From contig NZ_JYDE01000001.1 of the NCBI RefSeq assembly GCF_003263515.1, positions 1 to 64,000 on the forward strand: a stretch of 64,000 bases of DNA, given 5' to 3'. How positions within the stretch are numbered: position 1 is the first letter of the stretch; each line of letters opens with the position of its first letter. The stretch is from Rahnella inusitata (GTDB taxonomy: Bacteria > Pseudomonadota > Gammaproteobacteria > Enterobacterales > Enterobacteriaceae). The notes below the pieces were generated by a model that searched no databases, was not told where the DNA came from, and saw only the letters and a program-made list of their open reading frames with translations. The position numbers and the translations under genes were made by a program. Below are positions 45,175 through 53,949 of this stretch, one piece after another.

Positions 45175-46319
45175 TAATAGTCACCTTCATAAACCACTAC
45201 CTCAACGGTATTCGCCACGCTTTTCAGGGCATCAAGCAGGGAGGTGTCGACGCTGTCGGCGGGCGTTTCCACGCACAGCAATATGCGGTCGAAGCGCTGA
45301 TGCGCAACGTTGTACACAAAGTTTGGAATGCCAAGCCCGTAGTTGTCCGTAAAGGCAATGGCGGATTGAATGGCATAGCCGGTGGAAATCGGCGAACGTG
45401 TGGTGCAGCTGAACTTCACGTCAGCGCCAAGTTTTTCGAGGCGTTCTGCCAGCAGCAGTGGCTCCCAGACAAATTCACCCGAGCCTAAAACAAGCACTTT
45501 TTCGCCAGCGGCAGCGGTGATGGTTTTACCCAGGTCGCGCGCCGAAGCGTGCATGCCGAGACGTCCCCAGCTCTGTTTACCCGTGATGGCAACGCTGCCG
45601 GTTGCGGTGACGTTCACTGCGGGCATGACCGGAACCGGCGCATCCGGTTTGCTTTCCCAGTGCCAGTCGCCTTGCACCAGAGAAACCGGCGTCACCGGCA
45701 GAGGGCAATTGGCCTCAATCGCGTTGCCGCTCCAGTCGGTCAGCGTGACGGTCACCACGCGCTCAAGCTGCGAAAGCCCGGCGTCAGCACGCAAAGCTTC
45801 CAGCAGATTGATAAAGGTATTGCCGGTGGTGGCTTCGTCATCGATCAGCACCAGACTTTTTGCATCCCGCACGCGGGCGCGAAGGACCGGATCCGCCGGG
45901 TGATAGAGCAGATGATCTGTCGCGTGGCTGTGATTTTCTTTAAATTCACACAGCAGATCGCCTGCCACCGGATGGCGGGTTGACGTCATATACACAGAAT
46001 TTTTATAACGGCTTAAGGCTTCATCATAGACGCCAGCACCCAATCCTACCGCCGTTTCCGCCAGGCCGACAAACAACACAGGCTCGGGTAAATCCGACGG
46101 AATTTGCAGGGCGAGCTGACGATAGGCAGAGCGCATCACGGAGGGGGCGATCGGAATATGCCGCCCGAGCACTTTGCTGACGAATAAAAACGCGCGCTTA
46201 GGATTGCGGCGCTCGGCGATATCAAATAAAGCCTCCAGCGAATGCTGTCCGCCGGTCGGGGTCACGGTCAGCGTACCACCGGAAAGCTCACGGCGATAAA
46301 CAGCGTTGGGGATAATCAT
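45174..46319 (-). CDS. Phosphoribosyltransferase with C-terminal TRSP domain, ter module
   Basis: A 381-residue two-domain protein. The PRTase domain has the phosphoribosyl-pyrophosphate loop SLVLIDDEATTGNTFINLL around residues 155-172, and residues 265-381 carry the TRSP domain, named from the conserved TTRSP motif seen here (SCTTRSPIS). It is thought to couple a ribose-5-phosphate unit in the ter biosynthesis pathway. ATGA overlap with the ATP-grasp gene before it and TAATG with the HAD gene after it. Confidence 0.82.
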   Translation of the reverse strand: MIIPNAVYRRELSGGTLTVTPTGGQHSLEALFDIAERRNPKRAFLFVSKVLGRHIPIAPSVMRSAYRQLALQIPSDLPEPVLFVGLAETAVGLGAGVYDEALSRYKNSVYMTSTRHPVAGDLLCEFKENHSHATDHLLYHPADPVLRARVRDAKSLVLIDDEATTGNTFINLLEALRADAGLSQLERVVTVTLTDWSGNAIEANCPLPVTPVSLVQGDWHWESKPDAPVPVMPAVNVTATGSVAITGKQSWGRLGMHASARDLGKTITAAAGEKVLVLGSGEFVWEPLLLAERLEKLGADVKFSCTTRSPISTGYAIQSAIAFTDNYGLGIPNFVYNVAHQRFDRILLCVETPADSVDTSLLDALKSVANTVEVVVYEGDY

Positions 46320-47404
46320 GCGTTTCCTTGTCCTGAAGACAGGTTGTCGAGCGTGGTGTTATAAGGGATCACGTCTGTCATTGACCGTACTACGGCCTGT
46401 GAGAAATTCCCGGTTGCCGCGCTCATGGCCTGAGCTTCTGACATCAGACCGAGCTTACGGGCGGCAAAAAGGCCGGGAAGATTGACGCCGCTGTGGCGGG
46501 TATAACCGATGCCGCCGCTGGGGCGCATATTAATTTCCAGCAAGACCGGCTCCCCATGATCGTTATTGCGGGTTTGCACATTCACCAGCCCGTCGGCCTG
46601 CATCACTTCGGCGCACATTTTGCCGAGTTCATATGCCGGGCCAGACTGTTCGAGATATTGCAGCGCCCCTTCTTTACGACGGGCGACGGCCGCGATGACT
46701 TTTCCGCGCTCCACCAGCATATCGACAGAGTATTCCGGACCGGGCAAATAAGGCATTAACACCAGCGGTTCAAAAGTTTCCATCTGTTCGACTGCATGCA
46801 GATACATATCCGGGCGCACTTTGCGGCTGTCCGGATGTGTAAAAGCCGCCATGTGGCTGACGTTGTCATCAAATCGCCAGAATCCCATGCCATAAATACC
46901 GACAACGGGTTTCACGCACAGCATGGTGGTGCCGGAAAGCGATTCAGCGCTGGTGTTGTTGGCAAGATGCGCCCGTAATTCCTCGGCTGACTCGATGCGG
47001 ATCGAGGGCACAACCGGCAGGCCGTGTTGTTGCATGGCGCTGGCGAAATTCACTTTATCGTCGGCCAGTTCAAACATGGCGTTGCTGACCGCGCCGGTGG
47101 TGAGCGTGACGCCAGAGGCGACAATTTCGGCGCGATGCGTTTCAAACCACTGGCAGTTGCGGCCAGTATGAATGGCGTTCACGCCGTACTGAGTGACGGT
47201 TGAGGTAATAAATGCCAGACGGTCTTCGTCCTCTGGCGGCTCGATAAGTGCGATGTCGGCCAGAGAAAGAATTTCATTTCTGTGATGGCGATGAGAGGCA
47301 ATGACGGTGACATCTTTATTTTCGAATTTAAAAAAGTCTTTGATGCCTAAAATAATGTCGCGCTGTGACGACAGACCTTCCATTAACCAAATTACGTGAC
47401 TCAT
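46316..47404 (-). CDS. ATP-grasp ligase of the ter module
   Basis: A 362-residue ATP-grasp enzyme: N-terminal domain to about residue 110, ATP-binding lysine in LCVKPVVGIYGMGF, the family glutamate in YLPGPEYSVDMLV, and metal-binding PVLLEINMRPSGG near residue 293. It would ligate a carboxylate to an amine or other nucleophile with ATP. It is the first gene of the leftward ter operon and divergent from terZ by 322 bases. Confidence 0.83.
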   Translation of the reverse strand: MSHVIWLMEGLSSQRDIILGIKDFFKFENKDVTVIASHRHHRNEILSLADIALIEPPEDEDRLAFITSTVTQYGVNAIHTGRNCQWFETHRAEIVASGVTLTTGAVSNAMFELADDKVNFASAMQQHGLPVVPSIRIESAEELRAHLANNTSAESLSGTTMLCVKPVVGIYGMGFWRFDDNVSHMAAFTHPDSRKVRPDMYLHAVEQMETFEPLVLMPYLPGPEYSVDMLVERGKVIAAVARRKEGALQYLEQSGPAYELGKMCAEVMQADGLVNVQTRNNDHGEPVLLEINMRPSGGIGYTRHSGVNLPGLFAARKLGLMSEAQAMSAATGNFSQAVVRSMTDVIPYNTTLDNLSSGQGNA

Positions 47405-47726
47405 CGGTGTATATATTCCAGAAATGAAGTGGGGAAGAAGAATTCTCTGAGAGTCTATGTAGGGATTTTGAACATGTCAATCATAACATGATTCATATGG
47501 TTGTGCTGAGAATTTGTGGTTTTTCCTCAGAATATTGTTATCGGCTAACGTCAAAAAACGTAAATTATCCAAAAATAGATAAATTATATCAATGAGTTGA
47601 ATTTTAATGGCAAATTAGGAGTAAATTGAGGCTTGTGCAACTACTTCGTCATGATATGATTTTTCAGTACATGGAATTCTGATTCAAAAAAAATAATGAT
47701 TTAACCTATCTCTGAAGGAATATCTA
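47405..47726. promoter_or_regulatory. AT-rich divergent promoter region of the ter locus
   Basis: 322 bases, strongly AT-rich, control both the ATP-grasp-led operon and terZABCDEF. Visible signals are a sigma-70 promoter (47633-47660) toward terZ and weaker inverted repeats such as CTGAG/CTCAG (47506-47530) that could be a TerW site. An earlier stretch (TCATAACATGATTCATATGG) around 47480-47499 also has repeat character. Confidence 0.6.
47633..47660 (+). promoter_or_regulatory. Sigma-70 promoter of terZ
   Basis: TTGTGC (47633-47638), a 16-base spacer and TATGAT (47655-47660, 5 of 6 to TATAAT) lie about 67 bases upstream of the terZ start. Confidence 0.6.
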
Positions 47727-48317
47727 ATGGTTTCATTAAGCAAGAACCAAACTGTTTCACTCAGCAAACAAACGTCTTCGTTAAATCAACTGCAGTTCGG
47801 GTTGGGTTGGGATCCTTTAAAAAAGAAAAAAGGATTCCTGGGTGGTCTTTTAGGTGGCGGCGGTAACGATTCAATTGATTTAGACGCAGGATGCGTGCTG
47901 TTAGACCGCGCAGGCCAGACCATCGATACCATCTGGTTCCGCAAACTGAAATCAAGCTGCGGCTCCGTTGTCCATTTGGGCGACAACCTGACCGGTGAAG
48001 GCGATGGCGATGATGAAGTGATCACCGTTGACCTGACTCGCCTGCCTGCGCAGGTGGAATATCTGGCGTTCACCGTGAACAGCTTCCGCGGTCAGACTTT
48101 CAACGAAGTCGACAACGCATTTTGCCGCGTGGTGGATCAATCCCGTAAAGAACTCGCCCGTTATCAACTGACGGAGCAGGGCTCGCATACCGGCATTATT
48201 ATTGCGTCGCTTTCGCGCAACAACGGCGAATGGGATTTCACCGCGCACGGTAAAGCATCCACCGGCCGCACCATTGATGACATGCATTCCGATATCGTGG
48301 CTACGGTGGTGCGCTAA
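47727..48317 (+). CDS. terZ: TerZ, TerD-domain protein
   Basis: A 196-residue cytoplasmic TerD-fold protein with calcium-binding loops ([26 protein letters not shown]). It is the first of a seven-gene ter operon. A typical glycine-rich patch (KKGFLGGLLGGGGNDSIDLD) is near residues 32-54, in place of the usual 'DLD' approach loop. Ribosome site AAGGAA ahead of ATG. TerZ family proteins are linked to tellurite and oxidative stress resistance, phage inhibition and colicin resistance. Confidence 0.93.
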   Translation: MVSLSKNQTVSLSKQTSSLNQLQFGLGWDPLKKKKGFLGGLLGGGGNDSIDLDAGCVLLDRAGQTIDTIWFRKLKSSCGSVVHLGDNLTGEGDGDDEVITVDLTRLPAQVEYLAFTVNSFRGQTFNEVDNAFCRVVDQSRKELARYQLTEQGSHTGIIIASLSRNNGEWDFTAHGKASTGRTIDDMHSDIVATVVR

Positions 48318-49483
48318 TGACTATGACGCCGGGAGGCAATGCCTCCATTCCTTCACAGGTTCTGACGGTGCGCGTGCTTTCTGGCGTCCCGGTCGATGCA
48401 TCTTCCTTCAGACTTTATGCCACAGGCAAAGTGAAGGGCGATCCTGACATGGTGTTTTACGGCCAACCCGTCAATGACGATGCGTCCGTAAAACTTACCG
48501 GTGCAGGCACCGATACTGCGTTTACCGTGGACATTAATCGCCTGCGTCCTGACGTCGAAAAGCTCGCTTTCACGGCCACCTGCGACGGCAACATGACGCT
48601 TTCCGGCCTGAAACGTCTGACGATTCAGGTTGAGCACAACGGCAGCGTGCTGCTGACCGGCGATGTCGATGTTAACGGTCGTCAGGAAGCTGCGCTGATT
48701 CTGGGTGAAATCTACCGCCGCAATGCAGAATGGAAATTCCGCTTCATTGCGCAGGGATTTAACGGCGGCCTGAAACCGCTGGCCGAGCATTTTGGTGTGG
48801 ATATTTCAGATGCACCCGCTCCGGCACCCACACCCGCTCCAGCCCCGACGCCTGCGCCTGCTAAAATTAGCCTGAGCAAAGTGTCACTGACCAAAGAAAA
48901 ACCGACCATCAGTCTGGCGAAGCGGGATAACTTTGGCGAAATCAAAATTAACCTCAACTGGAATCAGGAAAGCAACACCGGTTCCGGCGGGGGCATGTTC
49001 GGCGGTATGTTCAACAAATCCAAAGGCATTGACCTCGATTTAGGGGCATTTGTTGAATTGCAGGACGGCACCAAAGGCGTCATCCAGGCGCTCGGTAACA
49101 CGTTTGGTCGCCTGAACGCCGAGCCTTTCGTTCAGTTGCAGGGCGATGATCGTACCGGTCAGGTTCGCGACGGCGAGTGGTTGCACATCAATGGTCGCGA
49201 GTGGAAGAAAATTCGCGAAGTCCTGATTTACGCGTTCATCTACGAAGGCGTGGCGAGCTGGGATAAAACCGACGGTGTGGTCACGATGCACATTCCTGAA
49301 CAACCGCCGATTGAAACGCGCTTAACCGAAGGATCGAACCGCCACAATATGTGTGCGATCGCCCGTCTGGTAAACGAAAACGGGACGATCAAAGTAGAGC
49401 GTCTGAACCAGTTTTACAGCGGCCATAAGGATATGGATAACGCACTTGGCTGGGGCTTTCGCTGGTCAGCTGGCTCCAAATAG
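48317..49483 (+). CDS. terA: TerA, two TerD-like domains joined by Pro-Ala linker
   Basis: A 388-residue protein with an N-terminal TerD-like domain lacking the clear calcium loops of TerZ/D/E, a linker of alternating proline and alanine around residues 164-178, then a second TerD-like domain (GIDLDLGAFVELQDGTKGV). Its start ATG overlaps the terZ stop (TAATG). It may scaffold interactions between other Ter proteins at the membrane. Confidence 0.88.
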   Translation: MTMTPGGNASIPSQVLTVRVLSGVPVDASSFRLYATGKVKGDPDMVFYGQPVNDDASVKLTGAGTDTAFTVDINRLRPDVEKLAFTATCDGNMTLSGLKRLTIQVEHNGSVLLTGDVDVNGRQEAALILGEIYRRNAEWKFRFIAQGFNGGLKPLAEHFGVDISDAPAPAPTPAPAPTPAPAKISLSKVSLTKEKPTISLAKRDNFGEIKINLNWNQESNTGSGGGMFGGMFNKSKGIDLDLGAFVELQDGTKGVIQALGNTFGRLNAEPFVQLQGDDRTGQVRDGEWLHINGREWKKIREVLIYAFIYEGVASWDKTDGVVTMHIPEQPPIETRLTEGSNRHNMCAIARLVNENGTIKVERLNQFYSGHKDMDNALGWGFRWSAGSK

Positions 49484-49526
49484 TAGCGTTACTCAACATA
49501 ATTTTAATAATCCGAGGGCAGAAAAA

Positions 49527-49982
49527 ATGAGTTTCTTCGACAAAGTGAAAGGCGCATTCAACAGTGGTCGTGACGAGCTGACCAAACAGGTTGGCCGTTT
49601 CAAAAACAAAAAATTCATGCAGGGTACGGTTGCCGTGTGCGCACGCATCGCCGTCTCCAGCAATGGCGTGAGCTCTGAAGAAAAGCAAAAGATGATCGGC
49701 TTCCTTCAGGCCTCTCCTGAACTGAAAGTATTCGAAACCAAAGAAGTGATCGCGTTCTTTAATGAACTGGTGACCAGCTTCAGCTTCGATTACGAAATCG
49801 GTAAAGGCGAAACCATGAAATATATTCTGGCGCTGAAAAGCCAGCCAGAAGCCGCACAGCTGGCGGTTCGCGTCGGTATCGCCGTGGCGAAAAGCGACGG
49901 TGACTTCGATCAGGACGAACAAACTGCAGTCCGCGAAATTGCTCTGGCATTAGGTTTCACCCCGGCCGAATTCGGTCTTTAA
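49527..49982 (+). CDS. terB: TerB, tellurite-resistance helical protein
   Basis: A 151-residue TerB with the family core QGTVAVCARIAVSSNGVS, KQKMIGFLQASPELKVF, EIALALGFTPAEFGL. It is an all-helical, metal-associated cytoplasmic protein that bridges TerC in the membrane with TerD-domain partners. I start at the ATG at 49527 with CGAGGGCAG upstream; a frame 27 codons earlier overlaps terA. Confidence 0.92.
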   Translation: MSFFDKVKGAFNSGRDELTKQVGRFKNKKFMQGTVAVCARIAVSSNGVSSEEKQKMIGFLQASPELKVFETKEVIAFFNELVTSFSFDYEIGKGETMKYILALKSQPEAAQLAVRVGIAVAKSDGDFDQDEQTAVREIALALGFTPAEFGL

Positions 49983-50010
49983 TTTTAACACTCTGGCTTA
50001 AGGGCTATTT

Positions 50011-51054
50011 ATGGTATCCACGCATATCGGTTTCCCGGCTGAAACCGTCACGGTATTTGTTGTTCTGGCACTCGGTGCGATCTTCATCGACCTGTTCATG
50101 CATCGTCATGACAAGCCGATTTCGCTGAAAAGTGCTGCGCTCTGGACGGTCTTCTGGATCGTCGTGGCGATGGCATTTGCCGGTTTCCTCTATATTCATC
50201 ACGGCTCTGAAGTGGCCAGCCTGTTTATCACCGGTTATGCGCTGGAGAAAGTCCTGTCGGTTGATAACCTGTTTGTCATGATGGCTATCTTCTCGTGGTT
50301 TGCCGTACCGGATAACCTGCGTCACCGCGTTCTTTACTGGGGCGTGATCGGGGCAATTGTCTTCCGCGGTATTTTTGTGGCCATCGGTGCGAGCCTGCTT
50401 ACACTGGGTCCGTGGGTCGAGATTGTCTTTGCGGTCGTCGTATTGTGGACGGCAGTGATGATGCTCAAAAGCGGCGGGGATGATGACGAGATCGAAGATT
50501 ATTCTCAGCACATCGCATATCGTATGGTGAAACGCTTCTTCCCCATCTGGCCAAAACTGAAAGGACATGCCTTCCTGTTAAGCCAGAAGGAAGTTGACGC
50601 GGAACTCGCGAAACCTGAGAACAAAGACATTAAAGTCGGTCGCGTAGGGAAAGCTGCGCTGTACGCAACACCGCTGATGCTATGTCTGGCCGTGGTGGAG
50701 TTGTCTGACGTCATGTTCGCATTTGACTCCGTTCCTGCGGTTATCGCCGTAAGCCGTGAACCGCTGATCGTTTACAGCGCCATGATGTTCGCCATCCTTG
50801 GTCTGCGTACGATGTACTTCGTACTGGAAGCGCTGAAACAGTACCTGGCGCACCTTGAGAAAGCGGTTATCGTGCTGCTGTTCTTCATCGGTGTGAAACT
50901 GGGTCTTAACGCAACTGACCATCTGTGGCATCACGGTTACAATATTTCTGCTAACGCAAGTCTGTTTGTTGTTCTGGGCGTGCTGGCTGTGGGTATCATC
51001 GTCAGCGTATTGTTCCCTGGAAAATCTGATGCAGAGGAAGGCAAGCAGGGCTAA
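50011..51054 (+). CDS. terC: TerC, integral membrane protein
   Basis: A 347-residue inner-membrane protein with about nine membrane segments. The family signature FITGYALEKVLSVDNLFVMM and the second repeat-like ELSDVMFAFDSVPAVIAVSR contain conserved acidic residues thought to bind or transport metal. It likely anchors the Ter complex at the membrane. Confidence 0.95.
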   Translation: MVSTHIGFPAETVTVFVVLALGAIFIDLFMHRHDKPISLKSAALWTVFWIVVAMAFAGFLYIHHGSEVASLFITGYALEKVLSVDNLFVMMAIFSWFAVPDNLRHRVLYWGVIGAIVFRGIFVAIGASLLTLGPWVEIVFAVVVLWTAVMMLKSGGDDDEIEDYSQHIAYRMVKRFFPIWPKLKGHAFLLSQKEVDAELAKPENKDIKVGRVGKAALYATPLMLCLAVVELSDVMFAFDSVPAVIAVSREPLIVYSAMMFAILGLRTMYFVLEALKQYLAHLEKAVIVLLFFIGVKLGLNATDHLWHHGYNISANASLFVVLGVLAVGIIVSVLFPGKSDAEEGKQG

Positions 51055-51104
51055 GCCCTTGCCTTCCCGCTTGAAAATTAACGTTAACTATAGAGGCTAT
51101 TATT

Positions 51105-51683
51105 ATGGGCGTTTCACTCTCTAAAGGCGGTAATGTTTCTTTAAGCAAAGAAGCACCAACAATGAAAAATGTGCTGATCGGTTTGGGGTGGGATGCCCGC
51201 TCAACTGACGGCCAGGATTTCGACCTGGATGCTTCTGCCTTCCTGCTGACCAGCGCAGGTAAAGTGCGCGGTGACGCAGACTTCATCTTCTACAACAACC
51301 TGAAATCTACCGACGGTTCCGTCCTGCACACCGGCGACAACCGTACCGGTGAAGGCGATGGCGATGATGAAGCACTGAAAATCAAACTGGATCAGATCCC
51401 TGCTGAAGTCGATAAGATCGTCTTCGTGGTGACCATCCATGATGCGACAGTACGTCGTCAAAGTTTCGGCCAGGTTTCTGGCGCATTCATCCGTTTGGTG
51501 AATGACGACAACCACCAGGAAGTGGCGCGTTACGATCTGACCGAAGATGCCTCAACCGAAACAGCGATGCTGTTTGGTGAGCTGTATCGTCATAACACCG
51601 AGTGGAAATTCCGCGCGGTGGGTCAGGGTTATGCGGGCGGTTTGAGCTCTGTGTGTGCACAGTACGGCATCAACGCTTCGTAA
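51105..51683 (+). CDS. terD: TerD
   Basis: A 192-residue TerD. Calcium-binding segments are fully present: [11 protein letters not shown] and [15 protein letters not shown]. It has an N-terminal [18 protein letters not shown], the typical beginning of the family. Ribosome site AGAGG. Highly similar to TerE; likely a duplication within the operon. Confidence 0.95.
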   Translation: MGVSLSKGGNVSLSKEAPTMKNVLIGLGWDARSTDGQDFDLDASAFLLTSAGKVRGDADFIFYNNLKSTDGSVLHTGDNRTGEGDGDDEALKIKLDQIPAEVDKIVFVVTIHDATVRRQSFGQVSGAFIRLVNDDNHQEVARYDLTEDASTETAMLFGELYRHNTEWKFRAVGQGYAGGLSSVCAQYGINAS

Positions 51684-51706
51684 TTAAGCAAGTTTTATGC
51701 AACCCG

Positions 51707-51729
51707 GCAGGTGGCATTGTGCTACCTGC
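51707..51729 (+). other. Intergenic hairpin between terD and terE
   Basis: GCAGGTGGCA and TGCTACCTGC form a long stem with one G-U pair around a three-base loop. No T-run follows, so it may tune message stability. Confidence 0.55.
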
Positions 51730-51762
51730 TGTAATGAACATAACGTATTACAGGAGTTTTAA

Positions 51763-52338
51763 ATGGCAGTTTCTCTGATTAAAGGCGGCAACGTATCCTT
51801 AACTAAAGAAGCCCCAACCATGAATGTGGCCATGGTCGGTCTCGGCTGGGATGCACGCGTAACAGACGGCGCAGAGTTTGATCTCGACGCCTCAGTGTTC
51901 ATGGTCGGTGATGACGGTAAAGTCATTTCTGATGCGAGCTTCATCTTCTTCAACAACAAAACCAGCACCTGCGGTTCCGTGACTCACATGGGTGACAACC
52001 GTACCGGCGCAGGTGACGGCGATGATGAACAGGTCAAAATCGATCTGTCCAAAATCCCAGCTGAAGTAAAAAAACTGGTCTTCGCCGTAACGATTTACGA
52101 TGCAGAAGCACGTAAACAAAACTTCGGTATGGTCAGCAACAGCTTCATGCGTGTATTCAACAACGATAACGGTACCGAAATTGCCCGTTTCGACTTGTCT
52201 GAAGATGCGTCCACCGAAACGGCGATGGTGTTTGGTGAGTTGTATCGCAACAATTCAGAATGGAAATTCAAAGCCGTCGGTCAGGGCTTTGCTGGCGGCC
52301 TGTCCGCACTGGCATCTCAGCATGGCGTGAACATCTAA
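51763..52338 (+). CDS. terE: TerE
   Basis: A 191-residue TerD-domain protein with complete calcium loops ([26 protein letters not shown]). Its beginning [18 protein letters not shown] and end parallel TerD. It binds calcium in the family and probably multimerises with other Ter proteins. A terminator hairpin follows. Confidence 0.95.
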   Translation: MAVSLIKGGNVSLTKEAPTMNVAMVGLGWDARVTDGAEFDLDASVFMVGDDGKVISDASFIFFNNKTSTCGSVTHMGDNRTGAGDGDDEQVKIDLSKIPAEVKKLVFAVTIYDAEARKQNFGMVSNSFMRVFNNDNGTEIARFDLSEDASTETAMVFGELYRNNSEWKFKAVGQGFAGGLSALASQHGVNI

Positions 52339-52356
52339 ATCGCGCGTAAGTCTGAC

Positions 52357-52387
52357 AGCCCCGCTGGTTATACCGCGGGGCTTTTTT
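52357..52387 (+). terminator. Intrinsic terminator after terE
   Basis: GCCCCGC and GCGGGGC form a perfect 7-bp stem (with GGT/ACC inside the loop), followed by six T residues. It probably separates terE from terF, so terF gets reduced readthrough or a separate promoter. Confidence 0.88.
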
Positions 52388-52447
52388 GTATTTATGAGGA
52401 ATGCAGCCTGCGGGCACAGTTATTCTCAAATACACAGGATGGTCAAA

Positions 52448-53695
52448 ATGGAATTGCAATCCGGACAAAACATTGCCCTGACACAGAACCTACTACGCAT
52501 CACCGTTTCTTATCCCAAGGCAGCAACTTTCGGCAGTGATGTCGATGCTTCCGCCTTCATGCTCACAGCACATAACAAAGTCAGAGGAGATGACGATTTC
52601 ATCTTCTTCAACCAGCCCGCCGCTCCAAATGGCAGCCTGAGTCTGACGACATCCGGAGAGCGCAGCCTGTTTTCTCTGGATCTGAGTAAGATCGATGCCG
52701 ACATCACAAAGATTGCGATTACGCTGGTCATCGATGGCCCGGAGTCCATTTCCGGTTTGCAGCAGATCCAGTTAAATGTCGAAGGCGTTGCCGTTTTCAA
52801 TGTCCCGCTCGCCGATCGCAGCGAAAAAGCGCTCATCCTCGGCGAAGTGTATCGCCATAACAGCGGCTGGAAGTTAAGAGCGACAGGACAAGGTTTCAAT
52901 GGCGGTCTTGAGCCGCTGGCTGTCAACTTTGGTGTCGATGTTTCGTCTCCCTCGCCGGTTCCTGCGCCAGTCATCACTACGGTCAGCCTTGAAAAACGTA
53001 TTCAGGAAAAAGCGCCGCGTCTCATCAGCCTGGCGAAAACGGCCACCGTCTGTTTGACCAAACACAATCTTCAGTCAGCCAGGGCGAAAGTGGTCTTTGT
53101 AGTGGGGGCCTCAGGTTCCCTGGCGGACGCATTCACGAACGGCAATGTTCAGGCGATGCTTGAACGCGCAGCTGTCTTGGCGATGCAGTTAGAGGGTGTG
53201 GATAATATGGAGATGTGGGGATTTGCGAATAAGCATCGTAAGTATCCGAATGTGACATTGGATAATCTTGAAGGGTATGTGGCAGGCATCCGCAATTCTG
53301 ACAGAATTGATGAGTCAGAAGTCCTACCTGGACTGGGATACAGTAATAATGAACCCCCTATACTCGAAGAGATTATCAAGACTTTTGAGCACTGTGATTT
53401 ACCTGTCTACGTGGTGTTTATTACAGAAGGCAATATCAGCAGAACCCGTGCGATCAAGGATGCGATATCTCGCTCGTCTCATTATCCGATCTTCTGGAAG
53501 TTTGTCGGTCTCGGCGGCCGAGATTATGGAATACTCGCGGAGTTAGAGAGCCTTACTGATCGTCGTATCAATAACAGCCACTTCTTTGCTGTCGATGACT
53601 TCTCCACCCTGAGTGATGAACGGCTTTATGATCTGCTGTTGGAGGCGTTCAAAGACTGGACTCAGGCGGCGAAGCAGGAACGTATTTTGCGCTAA
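52448..53695 (+). CDS. terF: TerF-like TerD-vWA protein
   Basis: A 415-residue protein with an N-terminal TerD-like domain (VDASAFMLTAHNKVRGDDDF), a linker, and a vWA-type C-terminal domain. Calcium loop 2 of the TerD domain is degenerate (TSGERSLFSLD). In the vWA domain the first aspartate of the metal-ion site (usually DxSGS) is replaced by glycine (VVGASGS near residue 222), so metal binding may be lost. The start at 52448 has AGGATGG as ribosome site; an ORF start 54 bases earlier lies in the terminator region. It lies behind the terE terminator. Confidence 0.88.
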   Translation: MELQSGQNIALTQNLLRITVSYPKAATFGSDVDASAFMLTAHNKVRGDDDFIFFNQPAAPNGSLSLTTSGERSLFSLDLSKIDADITKIAITLVIDGPESISGLQQIQLNVEGVAVFNVPLADRSEKALILGEVYRHNSGWKLRATGQGFNGGLEPLAVNFGVDVSSPSPVPAPVITTVSLEKRIQEKAPRLISLAKTATVCLTKHNLQSARAKVVFVVGASGSLADAFTNGNVQAMLERAAVLAMQLEGVDNMEMWGFANKHRKYPNVTLDNLEGYVAGIRNSDRIDESEVLPGLGYSNNEPPILEEIIKTFEHCDLPVYVVFITEGNISRTRAIKDAISRSSHYPIFWKFVGLGGRDYGILAELESLTDRRINNSHFFAVDDFSTLSDERLYDLLLEAFKDWTQAAKQERILR

Positions 53696-53708
53696 ACGCT
53701 ATGCGTCC

Positions 53709-53726
53709 GCAAAAGGGGGCTTTTGC
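53709..53726 (+). other. Hairpin behind terF
   Basis: GCAAAAG-GGGG-CTTTTGC sits 14 bases after the terF stop, flanked by ATGC and GCAT, which extend the stem. It may be a first transcript end signal. Confidence 0.45.
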
Positions 53727-53780
53727 ATTAAAGGAAATTTTTTCTGGGGAACCAACATATTCTTGCCGCTTAGCCATTCA

Positions 53781-53807
53781 AACCCGCTTTTGCGGGTTTT
53801 GTGTTTT
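53781..53807 (+). terminator. Terminator of the ter operon
   Basis: AACCCGC-TTTT-GCGGGTT followed by TTGTGTTTT. Confidence 0.88.
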
Positions 53808-53949
53808 CAGTTTATTTTGTTTTAACTTTTCTCGATTATTCCACTGTTCTGGATGGAAAAAATTAAATAAGACTGAGTGGTGTTTATGATTGATTGCACT
53901 CATTTCCTTTGCGGTTATCAGCAGGCATAACAAATTCTTTTCAAGAAAT

